Under the pieces are notes generated by a model, which saw only the letters and a program-made list of their open reading frames with translations, ran no database searches and had not been told where the DNA came from. The position numbers and the translations under genes are program-made. Of a stretch of 64,000 nucleotides of DNA, positions 23,901 through 38,200 are shown piece by piece. This DNA comes from Heliopora coerulea (taxonomy: Eukaryota > Cnidaria > Anthozoa > Scleralcyonacea > Helioporidae), in assembly GCA_030142905.1 (NCBI GenBank), contig JASJOG010000007.1, positions 4,752,310 to 4,816,309 of the forward strand, in the 5' to 3' direction. Each line of letters starts with the position of its first letter. Positions within the stretch are counted from its first letter, which is position 1.

Positions 23901-26900
23901 ATGATTGTGCATGGAGTAAAAAAAATTCTCTGAGATGATAACGAGGGACAAGTATGCAAAAGCATGTTCTTTGCAGCTTTTCTGTATCCAGTAGCACATA
24001 CCAACTTCAAGGTACTCCCAGAACATTGTTCCCTCGGTTGCTGATAAGTAGTGATCTTGCTCCCACTGTGGAAGATTTGTCAGACTTTTCTTTTCCTGTT
24101 TCCTTTCATTCCAAAGTTTAGTCAAGTACCTATAGAGGTAAGTAAAGTCAAGAATGAGATTGTAAAGTGTCAATCAGTATGGAGAAATATGGCCTTTTCC
24201 CATACAGACTGGCAATTATGTCTTCCAAAACTGAGTAATTCATGAAGTAAAGTCAAACCAGAGTGACTTTGCAATCTACATTTTTAAATTGGTGAAAGAA
24301 CATTGATTTAAATACATTTTTGTTTGAACGAATCAACGAAGCTTAGCTACAGCTCTATGTGGAGTATGATCATTTAGGTGTACTTGTTCGATAAGCACTA
24401 CAAAATATTATCAAATACACGAACTCCAATCTTCGTCTCGAGTTTGCAAAGCTGATAAAGATCGGTCTATTCAACGAATATTTGGCATCTACCCTCGACC
24501 TCATAAAATGGAATTTTTTTTCAAGAAGGAAATTTGGGAGTGCCAGAATCATATATTTTAAGAACCGAACAGGTCCGGTTGTGAAATACGCAAACTATAC
24601 TGACAACTGAAATGATAACTTCACAATTAACCTACACTGCCGAAGTCAACTGAAAAATGTCGACTCGAGCGGGATTTGAACTCGCACCTTCGGGTTTTGA
24701 ACTCGCACTTGAACTCGCATGATTCTGAAATAGAATTGAAACATTGCACATCCATCCTCATGGATAGCGTTAAGTTGTCGCGAGAATATCTCGTGCACTT
24801 AAATTGGATAAAACTCGCCTCCAAATCCCTGTGGACTCGATAGCTCAACAGGTAGAGCGGCGGACCGGTATCCCGAAGGTGCGAGTTCAAATCCCGCTCG
24901 AGTCAACATTTTTCAGTTGACTTCGGCAGTGTAGATTAATTGTGAAGTTATCATTTCATAATACCCTGAGGATGATTCTGAAATAGATACTGACAGCTGA
25001 CTGATGAAGATTGGCCCTGCAAACTCATACATAAAACATTTTATGTATGTTGGATATGTACATGATTCACCAGAAAGTAATTTTACTAAGAGCCTTCTGT
25101 CGGCAATTTCTGCAAAACTTCAAGTTGGATAATCGTCAGCGTTCTTAAAGTATGCAAAATTTGCTCTCCAGCAAGGTACATCCTATGCTTTGTATGATTG
25201 CATTGAGTTGCGAATAGCCCAGCATTTATAGTGAGATCGAAATTGCGACTGCACCATCCTATTCGATCCAAAATAGCTATAAATAGTTATCGTGTTAAAA
25301 ATTGAGGATTGTAAAACTAACCAACCCCGTAGTCAAGTTTTGAACAGGGGGATCGATCATATTGTATTATAAGCGTTTAAAACTGCTTCCCTTTTTCACA
25401 TTGACAGCAAAAGGTACAAAAAGAAACTATATACAAATGATGTTCTTCAGAAAATGCTTGTTTGACAAGAGATGGGTGGCAATATTGAACAGGTGGAAGT
25501 TTTGGGTGCGCAATATGCAGAAGGTAGTAGCTTTGCGTGCGCAATTCACAAATGCGCATGCTCCTCAAGCTCTAAACTTAGAGCTTGTAGGGCAAGCACG
25601 TTTGAGAAATGCGTGAGTTAACAAACAGAAAGTTGCCTGAGTCTCTCTGCGCGGTGATAGAAACATGAATGACGTCATTTCAACCGGAAAAATGTGTGGT
25701 AGAAATATGAGGCATAGCCGAGTGTTTTCATGTTCTGTTCGGTTGGAATGGCCTCATGAATGTTTCTATCACAATACAAAGACACGACAGCTATTTTCTA
25801 TTTGTTTTATAAAATAACCAAGGCTTTTTATATTTTCGTGACGTCATGCATGTCTCCGTATTCTAATACAAAATGACAATGACGTCAGCGTGTCTGTACT
25901 CTGAGAGAAAACAAGGCTCGTCCAATCTGAGCGTGCGTAGGACACGTGTTTATTTATAAACCAATTTAGAATCCCGTGTTGCCATTTCATAAATATACTT
26001 ACGGTATCATCACCTCTGTAACATTGCTAATGATCTGTTGTCCCACCATGATAATGACCAATTGAATACACAGCTCAACTAGGCAACCTTGGGCCCCACA
26101 GCCATCTAGTCGGAAGCCATCTTTCTTTCCAAGAAACCGCAGGTAGTGACCAGGCGTTCCAACGAACAGATTGATTTTAAAGAAAGCAATGTAGAACAGG
26201 GAGGAATACATGTTCACAAACTGGTAAACATACATCTTCACTGTAAAACTATCTTCCCAGTTTGTCTGGGTACGCGGATTCTCCCAGTTGGTTAGCCAAA
26301 CAGCAACACGTCGATAGAGGAACTTCAAAAGGTTGATCGCTATCAAGTTAATTATAGCTGCAGTCATTGAGGTTATAACTTTGGCATTCTTTCTCACTTC
26401 ATTATCACTGCTTGATGCCGCAGCAGCAAAGACAGCTGCACGATACACAACCACACCAATAACTGCAAAAAGGACAAGAGTTATCATGAAGGTTATGATG
26501 CTAAAGACTCCAGCGTACTTCCGATACAATGTCATCCTCGGGGTGAAAGGTTCCATACGTCCAGTTGCAGGATTCTCTCTTAATGTCGTCACCACGGCGG
26601 CATATTCTGGACGAACTTGTTCCTCTACTTCTTCGAAATCGGAAGTGTGCCAAGTATAGGCAAGGACTGCTTGCTTTCTCTTCCAGAATTCCAGGAACAT
26701 CGTGGACCAAATCGACATGATCACAGCAAATGCCATCGACAGGTCGTTGTCAAACCAATGCGCCACTTTCATATAAGTGCAAGAATCTTTTAAGTACCAA
26801 TACCAGCACTGCTTATCACACAATGGACACATGACATACGTCTCCTGATTACTGTCGCAGACATCTTCAGCTGGCTTGTAGCTCGTTGAATCACCGATGC

Positions 26901-29105
26901 CATACAAAAAGACGATGATACCCAGAATAGCCACAGGAGCAAGCATTGTACAGTAGAAGCCAAGCCAAGCAAAGTAAAGGCCAATGGATGTACCAAGATA
27001 ATCTTTAATGGCATCTAATGGCTGGAATTTGTACCACTTCCTGAACGCCGCCCACTCCATTCTAAGTTTCTGTCGACTGTTGGTTGGCAGTCGACCTTCG
27101 GGGATTTCACATGGCCCATCGTGCAATGGGTAGGCTGCGGTAAACACGCCGTGATAAACTAGTTTCCGCAACCCAATATCCTCTTCATCTTCCACATTAA
27201 AGGGTGTCTGACCCATGATTCTTTCAACCATGCGGATTCTATCCGTACGACTGAAGAACGTTTCCTTATCTTCAACCCCCAGGAAATGTTCTTCGTTTTT
27301 CCTGGAAAAATACGCTGTAAAATAGAGCTTGTCATCTGGTATTATATTTTTGTCCACTTCCATCGGGTTTCTTTGACGAAAGCCTCTAACACACTGTTCC
27401 CCAAAAAGGTCTTCTAGCGTGCTTTTTATCGAAATATCAGATTCTTGGACAGGCATTCGCAGAAACATTTCTTCAGCCATACGGGTGACAACTTCCCATG
27501 GCGCATGGATTTTGACAAAAAAGGTTTTTGGCGCTGAATCATTCTCGTTTGTGTCCTAAACGAAGTAGACGAGAAATCAGAATCATACAGCGTTGGGTAA
27601 AAATTTTTTCTTAGTAAGTATTTACGAAAATGCTCGAGGAGAAAATAGCATTTTTCGTCAAACACAATGCGTAGCCTGCAGAAAGACAAGACACAAGAAC
27701 GGCTTCAAACTAGATTCACACTGGACGCAAACAAGCCAAACAAAAATTACATGGCTTCAACGGCGCACCCGAAATTTTTGTAAGAAGGGGTTAGAATGTC
27801 AAATGAGCCTCCGCTCGTGGGGCTCTTGAGGCACTATCCCCCAGGAATATTTTATATTTTAAAGTCTCGACAAGGCCATTTCCGGCATTATGAACTGATA
27901 GTTCTTGTACACGAGACACTAGTAAAGTGACGCAGAAATTGTAGCATTTCACGGTGATCTGTCCGAGGTACCGTACCCTCTATGCTGCTCGCTGTTATTT
28001 TAGGTCACGTTATTTAGTTTATTTTTTTTTTGTGCGTTTTGTTTTCTTTTTTTTTCCGTTGACGCAAGTAGAAATAAGTTTTGTGGTTGCTAAGGGAGGG
28101 TTTAAGCCACCGGAGTCCCCCCCCTCTTGTTGGTGCGCCACTGCAAGGTTTGAACACTCGTGTATGTTCATTCACGTCAATCAGGTTTTTCTTGTTGTTC
28201 CCGTTCGGTGTGTAGTCAGCTTTGCAGTATAAGCAAGATTAGTGTTCTTATGCTTCATATGAACACTTAAGAAAATATTACGATAAAATCCTGGAAGACC
28301 ACTGGAAAGAAGCAAACATAACCAAATAAACCCACAAACAAAAAAATTGAAATAATGGAACAAAAAATGAATAAATGAATGAAAGGATAAATTGATGAAA
28401 GACAGACTGGATGAAAGAAGAACAAAAAATGAATAATAAATAGAGAAAAAAGAATCAATGAAGCAAAGACAACATTAGACGGAGCTGGAGAGTTTTGAAA
28501 ATCTTTTGATCTTTTTGTGTTTCTGAAAATCACTTTGGCGGTTGCAAACATCTCAAAACAAACACGACACAAAGTACTTTCTTTTTATTTGAAGAGAAGT
28601 AAGGCTTGTATGACTTCTGCCAGTGCAGATTTACAGGTGTTATTGTTGTATTAAGTCAAACCATACAGTACAAACAGTCTTTATATCAACTAGTTACAAT
28701 TTGCTAATATCCAGCATCACAGTTTACGTGTCAGATTTTTGTATTGGTCCATTTTCCCCCTATTTTTGCAATACAGTTCAATACTATTGCAATAACGTTG
28801 ATTCGAAAACATTAAACGTTTACAAAGTCGTACTGCAAAAACAGTTTGTGGACGCGAAAGCAGCGCAGGTGCTTGGACAATTTTACAGTAGAAGTATCTT
28901 TTCAAGAGATAAGATTTTCATGTCTTTAAATTAGTTAAAAGAACATTTTAAATGAACGATTATAGCTTTAATAATATTTATATGGGACCAACCATTCCGA
29001 ATAACTATCACCACATATCAAAAGTGAGAGGCAAAAATGAAAAAAACCTTATTTTAATGAATTTGCTGTTTATAATGTACGTATATACATACATACATAC
29101 ATACA

Positions 29106-29137
<32 letters not shown>

Positions 29138-29215
29138 ATATATCTTTCATATTATATAATATAAAATATAATAATATAGCAATGTATACTAATATTATAG
29201 CTAAAATAAAATAGA

Positions 29216-29260
<45 letters not shown>

Positions 29261-32200
29261 TATATATTCTATTTTATATTAGCCTCACTTTGTAATTTGT
29301 GTGAATGCCTTTCTTATTCATATAAACAGAAGCTCATTTCATAACAGTATAATATTTATATTGACTTTTTCCCCTATTTCCGTATTAATACAAGTTGCAT
29401 CATGATGACATGGGATAGTTGGGTCCATGCTTTTCGATGCCTTATTTTAGCGACTTTTTTTGCAATCAGCTTCAATAATAAGTAAACGATACCGAGACAA
29501 ATGAAGTTACCGACATTCTGCAGGAGTCAATCAAATTACAACCCAGTCTTCAACAGTGAAGTGTTGCTTGCCAACGAAAGCACAACATTACTTGGCGGAA
29601 GCAACAGCCAGAAACCTGAAGTTAAGCTTTCACTTTGAAAAATTAAGATAACCAATTTATTAGCGTCCGTTTTGACCTCTGCCAACAATGGCTTTAAATG
29701 GCGTTTTACAACAGCTGCTGGATACATTGGATAATGGGACATATTTTTCAGAGAAACAAGTCATTAAGTTGATGAAACTGACTGTTTTTTTGCGAGCGGG
29801 CGTTGATTGCGCAAGAAAATCAAAAATATTGAGTGAAATCTAACGAATTGTTTAGATTGAGATTTCATGCATAATCATGAATTATTTAAACAAGCATTAT
29901 ACATTTGATATGTTAATCTCTTCTTAGATATCTTTCCTCTCGAACTAAGGATTAGCGAGCAGCTAGTAACAGTTGTCACGGAAATGGCAACATAGTACAA
30001 AAACCAAACATAGCGGCTGGCTGTGGCTTTTGGAAAAGGCAATAATTAGCATTTTGGCATACAAAAAAAATCCCACACAACATTGACGTTGCAATAAACT
30101 GAATGTTCTCTTTATTCCTCTAAAACACAATGAAGCAATTTCAGCCAGTAGGCTAACTTCGTAACAACATTAAATAATAATCGTTGAAAGCAATCATAAC
30201 CTTTCTGCATTTTAATTGCCAAAAATTCTTTAGTAGTTTCACGTCATTCTCGTTCGGACGTGCTATTTTCGTTGGCGGCTCTGTCACACGCACACATGAT
30301 ATGTGTGGTTCAATTCTAAGCTTGGAATATCGACAAAACTGTTGTGTTTGCCAGGCAGCAAAAATCCCAAATTAATGAGACCTTGCAGTGCATGTTACGA
30401 CTTGCGGCCTAGTCAATGTTACCTCTGACACCTCATTAATATTATTGTTAACAATACGATTATTAATTATTCAATATCATTTTATGAAGAAAATTGAAAT
30501 GCGGGCAAAAAAGCAGCATAACAATAACAGAAAGTTATTACGGCATATATGTTTATTAAACTTGGCTTGTTTTATCTTGAAAAAATTTTATTTATTGCTA
30601 ATAAGCTTTATTACATTTCCGTAATATTTTCTTTTCGGTATTTTTATTGCTTTGTGATAAACACAAGTTTTAAACACATGTGAGACTTGCAACGTGATTT
30701 TAGTTCAAGTTTCGTGGCCAGGTTACCAGTCAACGGTATATCTGAGACGACTGAACAGACTGAATGGTTTATGGACGGTGTAAGTTATGAATATATACCA
30801 CTACTTCGGTTTGAGATGTCATTTCTGTTGGAAATATCTTATGCTATGTGTAAGCATATTTTGACAGAATTTAAATTGCTTCGCTTCGATAAACTTGAGC
30901 CTCCTCGAATTTGCATAAGTTTACATGGAATTATCCAAAGGGAATATCGGATAAAGCGTTTCTTGAAGTCAAGATGTATTTATTCATCTAAAGGCACTGC
31001 TACATTTAATCCATCTGTTATCTCGTTGATTCTCATTCGATGTGGTGACATTGAAACTCAGCCAGGGCCTATCACTATTAAATCTACCACTTCCAAAAAG
31101 CCGAAGTGCCCAGAATGTTCAAGGACGGTGGCAAAAAACCATAAAGCTCTGTACTGCGGTGAATGCACCCGGCTTTTTCATATCAAATGTGTAGGACTGA
31201 ATACGAGAAGTAGCTCGGGTCAATGGACTTGCTATTCATGTGCTTTACCTAATTTTTCGGATTCATTTTTTGATGAATCTGTTAATGAGCCTAGCTATCG
31301 AAGTGCATATAACGAAGAAATTAGTGAACCATCAACAATTGCGGAAGAATTATCGGTAAAACTACAAAAACATAGTAAAAATATTCGAATTGCACATCTT
31401 AACATAAATAGTATCGCTGGGTTCAAATTTACTGAAGTGAAATTTTTCATTCAGGAAAATTTATTTGATATTATCGTGCTTGGTGAAACAAAGATTGACG
31501 ATGCTTTTCCTGATAGCCAATTTTATATCAAGGGCTTTAGGATGTTGCGTAAAGATCGTAACCGGTACGGAGGAGGACTTGTAATTTATGTTAGAAGGGA
31601 ACTTATTATTAATAGGTTATGTGAATTTGAATGCAAGCATATTGAATCTTTAACCTTTAGTATGCAGCAAAGGAGAACGACTAAAAAGATTATTGTAATT
31701 GCTGCATATAAACCTCCAAACTTGCCTAAATCTATTTGGACCCAGGATATTGGAGATTTGCTGCTTCGAATACGCAATCGCTACGACGACATTGTGGTTG
31801 TTGGCGACCTAAATTGCGATTTATCCAACCCAGACAAGTATGATAAACAAGGACGTGCACTTTTAGACCTTATGGAAGCGTACAATATGTCAAATATGGT
31901 AAAAGAACCGACAAGAGTTGTTACTTCCACTTCATCACTTATTGACGTGATCTTGACGACAAGTCCTCGACTTTTTATTACATCTGGAGGATTTGATCTG
32001 GGTCTTAGTGATCACAAATTGGTTTACGCAGTTATGAGAGCACATTGCCCTAGGCATCGTCGTAGATTTGTCATCAAAAGGCGTTTTAAAAACTATGTTT
32101 CAGATTCATTCTGTGAAGATGTTGGTAGGATTCCTTTCCATGTTGCAAGCGTATTTGATGATATGGACGATGTCTGTTGGGCTTGGACGAAATTGTTGTC

Positions 32201-35200
32201 GGATGTTGTAGACGATCATGCACCCATAAAACGAAGTGTAGTCAGACGCGAGCACGTATCGTATATGTCACCAGAACTACTGGATGCAATCAGACTTCGC
32301 AATAAATTGAAGAAGAGGTTTTTAAAAACTAATCATTCTTCTGATCGTGAAAAGTATAGATTTCAACGTAACCTGACCACTAGTTTGAGGCGAAAGACAA
32401 TTTCTACTTATATTCAAGACAAAGCTAACAATGCCAAAGGTGACCCTAAGCAGTTCTGGAATACCATAAAACCTTTGATGCATTGCAAAAAGGTCAATCA
32501 GCGTGAAGCTATATATTTAAAAGTGGGTGATGAGATGATTACAGAGAAGGAAGCTGTTGCCAATGTCTTTGCTGAATATTTTGCTGAGGTACAGTCTCCC
32601 AATGAAACATTGGATATGTCGGTTGATGAATATCTTAACTCTAATCATCCCAGCATTAGCGCGATATTTAAGGAAAATTGGGCAGTAAAGGAATTTCAGT
32701 TTAGAAGAGTGGATCCTGCTGAGATTTTATCTATTTTGAAATCTCTTGATCCACACAAAGCAACTGGCCATGATACAATTCCTGCGAGAATTCTTCGAGA
32801 CTGTGCTACTACAATCACTTTTCCATTGACATGTCTAATAAATGATGTAATAACTTCGGCCTATGTACCTATTGATTGGAAACTGGCTGAGATTTGTCCT
32901 ATCTTTAAAAAGGATGATGTTTTGGATAAAACGAAATACAGACCTGTGTCCATTCTGGTTATACTCGACAAAATTTTTGAAAAATGCCTGAATTACCAGC
33001 TTACTGAACACTTTTCTGGAATTTTGTCTCCATTTTTGTCAGCTTATCGAAAAGATTACAATTGTGAAGCAGTCTTATTACGACTTATTGAAGATTGGAG
33101 AATGGATTTGGACCAGAAAAAAACAGTGGGAATTGTTTCAATGGATTTGAGCAAGGCATTTGATCTTATTCCACATAATCTTTTGCTGGCAAAACTATCG
33201 GCATATGGCATAGGAAAGGAAAGCTTAACTATTTTGCAGAGTTATCTCCTGGATAGATCTCAGCAAGTGAAAATAGAGGATATAGCGTCTGACAGGTTCT
33301 CGGTGATTAGGGGTGTACCTCAAGGTTCAGTCTTGGGTCCCCTATTATTTAATGTCTTCCTCAACGATCTATTTTATTTCATAAAAGTGGCAAAGCTGTC
33401 AAATTACGCTGATGATAACCAGTTATATACTAGTGACTTAAATCCTGCTGTTGTAGAAGAAACTATCAACCAAGAACTGAAAATCGCAAGTATGTGGTTT
33501 TCCAATAACAACTTGATTCTGAACCCAGATAAATGCAAATCTATGATGATTTCAAACAAAATTCAAATCGATGATTTGACATTTGCAATAAATGGAAAAC
33601 CAATACCTAGGGTCGACAGTTTGGAACTATTGGGAATTGTGGTTGAGAAATCATTATATTTCTCAAATCATATATCAAAGATTGCCAAAAAAGTGGGAAA
33701 ACAATTAGATGTCCTAAGTCGATTTAAGAAAATTCTCTCACGCTCAACAAAGCTGTGCCTGTATAAATCATTTATTATTCCGCACTTTAGTTATTGTTCT
33801 TCCATATGGCAAAACTGTTTAAAGGCTGATAGCAACAAATTGGAAAAACTGAACGAAAGAGCGTTGAGATATATTTATAAGGACTTTGGCACGGATTATC
33901 AAATTTTAGCTGGTAGTAACGGGGGTACGCTTGAAGATCGACGTAAAATAGAAATTTTAAATATTGTATTTAAGGCTCTGAATAATTTATTACCTTCATA
34001 TATTACGAACATGTTTGAGTCGAGGGAAAATATTAAGAATTTAAGAGATACTAACATGTTAGTGTTGCCTCGTGTTAATACCACACGTTATGGACTTAAA
34101 TCAACAGTCTATGTGGCATGTAAGGAGTGGAATGCCTTGCCTGATGATTTAAGAAACATTGTTCAATTGAAGGATTTTAAGAGAGCAGTTAGAAATTTTA
34201 TAATCACATGAAGTATTTTATTTATTTTTTTTTTTTTATTTATTTATTTTTTTTTTATTTTTTTTTATATTTATTTATTTATTTATTTATTTTAATTTCA
34301 ATTAGTGAAGTTGTATATAGGGTTATTATTATTATTATTAATTTGAAGTTTTATATACTGTTAGTTGGTTACAAAGTATGTATTTTTATTTGTAAATAAT
34401 TCAATATTCTCGGCACATTAGCAAGTATTTGCTAGAGGCCTAAGAAGCTTCATTAACCCGAGATGAAATAAAGTTATCTATCTATCTAACAATGGTTAAT
34501 TGTTTATTGTGGTGATGCACAATCTTTTTAGGTAAAATACCCACAAAATTGTAGGGATAACATTGCAAGATTTCAGAATCTCAAAATTCCCCAGGGAAGT
34601 ACACACCCTGGACCGCCTATGGGAATCCCTCCCCTCCTAACAATAGTAATATTGAGAGGAGAAGTGGATACGTCCCTACATAAAATCACATTTTATAGAA
34701 TCATCGTCACTTTAATCTCTTCATTGTTGCTGGATTCTGTCTGTAATCCAAATTTTAATGTTTTCCATGAATGTCAATCTGCTAATTTCTGCACATAATT
34801 TAAATGAATTATAGCTAATACCAATTTTTCCTGAAGACAATATTTTTCTTGTTCAAATGATGATGTCCAGGGACAGATCCAGAATTTTGAGAAAGGGGGG
34901 ATTGGAAATTTTTTTACAAATTCATGCCACTGTATGGCATTTTAGTGGAAGAATTCTTTATGCTACTACATTGTTTCCGGTCTTTTCTGTATTTGAATTT
35001 CTCCTACTTATCCTTCCTTTTCATTACTGTTTGTTCCAATTCTCTTTGAAAATAATTATCTAACTTCTTGGTGGATTTGTTTAATGCTTGTTTTTTGTAA
35101 CTCAGCAAAAACTCACATGACAACTAATCGAAAAAAGGGGGTCGCATGTCAGATGTACCCCCGCCTAAATCTGCCCCTGATGTGTGATGAAATGTGAATG

Positions 35201-38200
35201 GCTTTTTTTGTTGTCATTAGGATCATGAAATTACAGTAAAGTTGGTTTCATGGCTGTTGCGTATCCATGTTCCAAAACTAGTATTTGTCAGAGCGTAACC
35301 CTAAATCTAACCTAACCTGTATCTCATTGATCTTATGTAAACTCCATTTAACAAATAAAAAAATTGCTTGAATGTCTCCGTGCTGTGATAGAAACATGAA
35401 TGACGTCATTTTAACCGAAAAAATGCCTAGTGAAAACTCTTGGTGTAGCCGAGTGTTTTCCAGTGTTTTTCCGGTTGAAATGGCGCCATTCATGTTTCTA
35501 TCACAGTTCAGAGACAGGAAAGGTATTTTCTATTTGTTTTATAAAATAACCAAGGATTTTTTGAGTTTTCGTGACCTCATCCATGTCCCTATACTCTAAT
35601 ACAAAATGAAAATGACGTCAGCCATGTCTCTGTATTCTGAGGGAAAATGAGGCTAGTCCAATCAGAGCGTGCATACGATGCCTGTTATTTTATAAACATT
35701 GATATAACTGCAACAGTCATACCCCCAAAACCAATATGGATTTTATCACCAATACCTCCAGTACATGAATATCATAACTATCTCTAGATTGAAACTATGT
35801 ACGACTCTCTACATATAGATAACCAAATTAAACAGTAGCAGTATTGATAAATTAATAAACTGAAAATAAAATAAAACAAAACAATAGTATATAATTTTTC
35901 TCTATCATATTTGAACTCTGTGACTGTCTCTCAAAGAACACGGTAGGTTTTAAAATTGAGTTTAATGATACAGGTTTTAACATTTAAATATGATAACAAA
36001 TAAAGTACCTTAAAGGTAGAGTGGATTATATAGGGATTAAAGCTCACTGTATATCATTTGGACATAATCCCAATTGGTCGCCTTTTTACGAAAAGAATGA
36101 CGAGCTTCGCAATTCTTTAAGAAAATGCTTCGCATTTTTCCAAAATTTTGCAAATTAATTCGCAACTTGCGACTTGCGAGGCGTTAATTCGGACCCTGAG
36201 TCCTATATGGTTTTGTATATGATCACTCACGAACATCAAGCAATTTGCATTAAAATATGTTTAAACATCATAAACATTTAAGCTAATAAAAAATCAAGTC
36301 AGTTCATTTAGCAAACAAAAATAATTGAAAAAAAAAAAACCCAACAAAATATAATTATAAAAAAAATTATGGTGAACTTAACCACCCAATGTAATCAATC
36401 TAAATTCAGGGTTGAAGTTAGTCAGAGAAAAATGATATGAAAAAATGATATTTTTCCAAAATATGGGGCTAAAATAGTGATGTGCAATTTGCCTTATTTT
36501 TACCAAAACAAACTACAAATTGCACATTATCAACTTAAACCCTGAAACTGATAAGATGAGCATAATGAATTTGATCTGTTATATTCTGCGAAATAAAATC
36601 CTGTGATTATTAATATTTTAACCGTTACGTAGCAAATCAGATAGGTTGACAAAATGTTGGAAACACTGTTGCTATTTCTTTGCTAAAAGTACTGATACAG
36701 TGTCATGTACAGTACTGCTCAGAAATAACCTAACAGTGCGTCTGCGTCCGTCCTGCGTGCGGTTTGCGTCCAATTTGCGTCTCTCCTGCGTTTGCGGGCG
36801 GGTGGAACACACAGCCAACGCTGAATCTCGTAATGGGTGGCTATACGACGTTTAGTGATTCCAGCTATTCTACAGCTTGACAAGATTCCCTTCACGGTAT
36901 CTCAAAATAGTTTTAAAGGCATGACTGACTAGTTTGCAGTACAGAAACATTCTATGTAACGTTTAAAAGAAAGAATTTTAGTTCAGATAACCGGACAGAA
37001 ACACTTTCGATTACTTGAGAGAAATTTCAACCGGGCTAAAGCTGATACTGGTAGTGAACCTACACAGATATTTCATTTTGTGGTATCATTTAGCATTTTA
37101 ATATTTCGAACACTCAAGTATATGAACTTTTCAGCCAGCTTTGAAATTCTTTTCAAGTGATTCCATGGGGTTCCACGGGTTGAAGTAATTATTTGATGAA
37201 ATTTTTGGGAGCCAGTTAACATTTTAACGACGTTAACCAGGCGTAAAATCTCAGTGTAGTCATGTATTGACGGTGAAACTGAATTCGTCATACGTATTAC
37301 CAAGACGAGATTCCAAACCATAGAATCAGCTATATCTTTCGACGTGTAAATAGGAAAAAGATTAAAAAATAACCAGAAGTGAGCTTTTCGACCGCAGCCG
37401 CTTCTCAGCGTGCAACATTTGCATGCATGTTAATTAACCCCAGTGGGATTTCAAAATAGTGGATTCGGACGATGTCATCTCGTCGTTATTTTTCATTTTA
37501 TCATTGATAAAATCTCTTTCACGGCCACTTAAGATCGGCTTTCTTCCGCTACGTTTGGCATCAGCTAAACTGCCACTTCGTTCATACCGTGAAAGGAACA
37601 GGCTTACAGCTGGTCGTGATGTTTTTATTCCTTCTTCGAGAATATTCCTAATCTTAGTGATCGATGTACCTGAAGACTCCAGAGAAACAATTCAATTCCG
37701 AGCGAATTCCGAAAGTTTTCCCAATTGCAACACAGAACACAGTAACTGTAGTCACCACGTTTAAAGTTACCGTAGATGACTCAACTTCGGAAAATAGTAT
37801 GTCACCGATCGAGTCCCGACCTCTGCGTCTCATGAGACGCAGTTTTGATTGACCGCAAAGGCAACCGCAGCCGAGCCGCAAAGTGACCGCAGGTGAACCG
37901 CAGGGTGACCGCAGCCGAGCCGCAAAATGACCGCGTCTTGCACGCGGTTATTGCTAGGTTATCTCTGAGCAGTACTGTAGTTTGTTTTGGTAAAAATAAA
38001 GCAAATTGCACATCACTATTTTAGCCCCATATTTTGGAAAAATATCATTTTTTCATATATCATTTTTCTCTGACTAATTTCAACCCTGAATTTAGATTGA
38101 TTACATTGGGTGGTTAATGATAACTTCACAATTAACCTACACTACTGAAGTCAACTGAAAAATGTTGACTCGAGCGGGATTTGAACTCGCACCTTCGGGA

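Larger units (their letters stand above)
27556..30686. other. Anoctamin intron 1, proximal part: no gene seen
   Basis: AT-rich intron sequence on the 5' side of the big exon 2. It contains T-rich tracts (28020-28060), an A-rich block rich in 'gaatgaatgaa'-like text (28360-28460) and two microsatellites (29086-29134 and 29221-29270). The last few hundred bases before 30771 may be the 5'UTR of the LINE, but I cannot place its 5' end. Confidence 0.4.

Noticed and set aside
23618..24010. 130-codon minus-strand frame in anoctamin intron 3
   Set aside because: It overlaps the start of a true exon out of frame, has no family similarity, and part is repeat-like; treated as chance.
24834..24904. Functional tRNA-Thr gene
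   Set aside because: C33, anticodon-stem mismatches and a T-stem mismatch are shared with the second SINE copy; more consistent with a SINE head.
26333..26659. 108-codon plus-strand frame
   Set aside because: Antisense shadow of the large anoctamin exon.
29086..29134. CRISPR-like array
   Set aside because: Pure tetranucleotide repeat without spacers, in an animal genome.
29070..29261. Frames rich in Tyr/Ile/Val/Cys on both strands
   Set aside because: They are translations of the ATAC and TA microsatellites.
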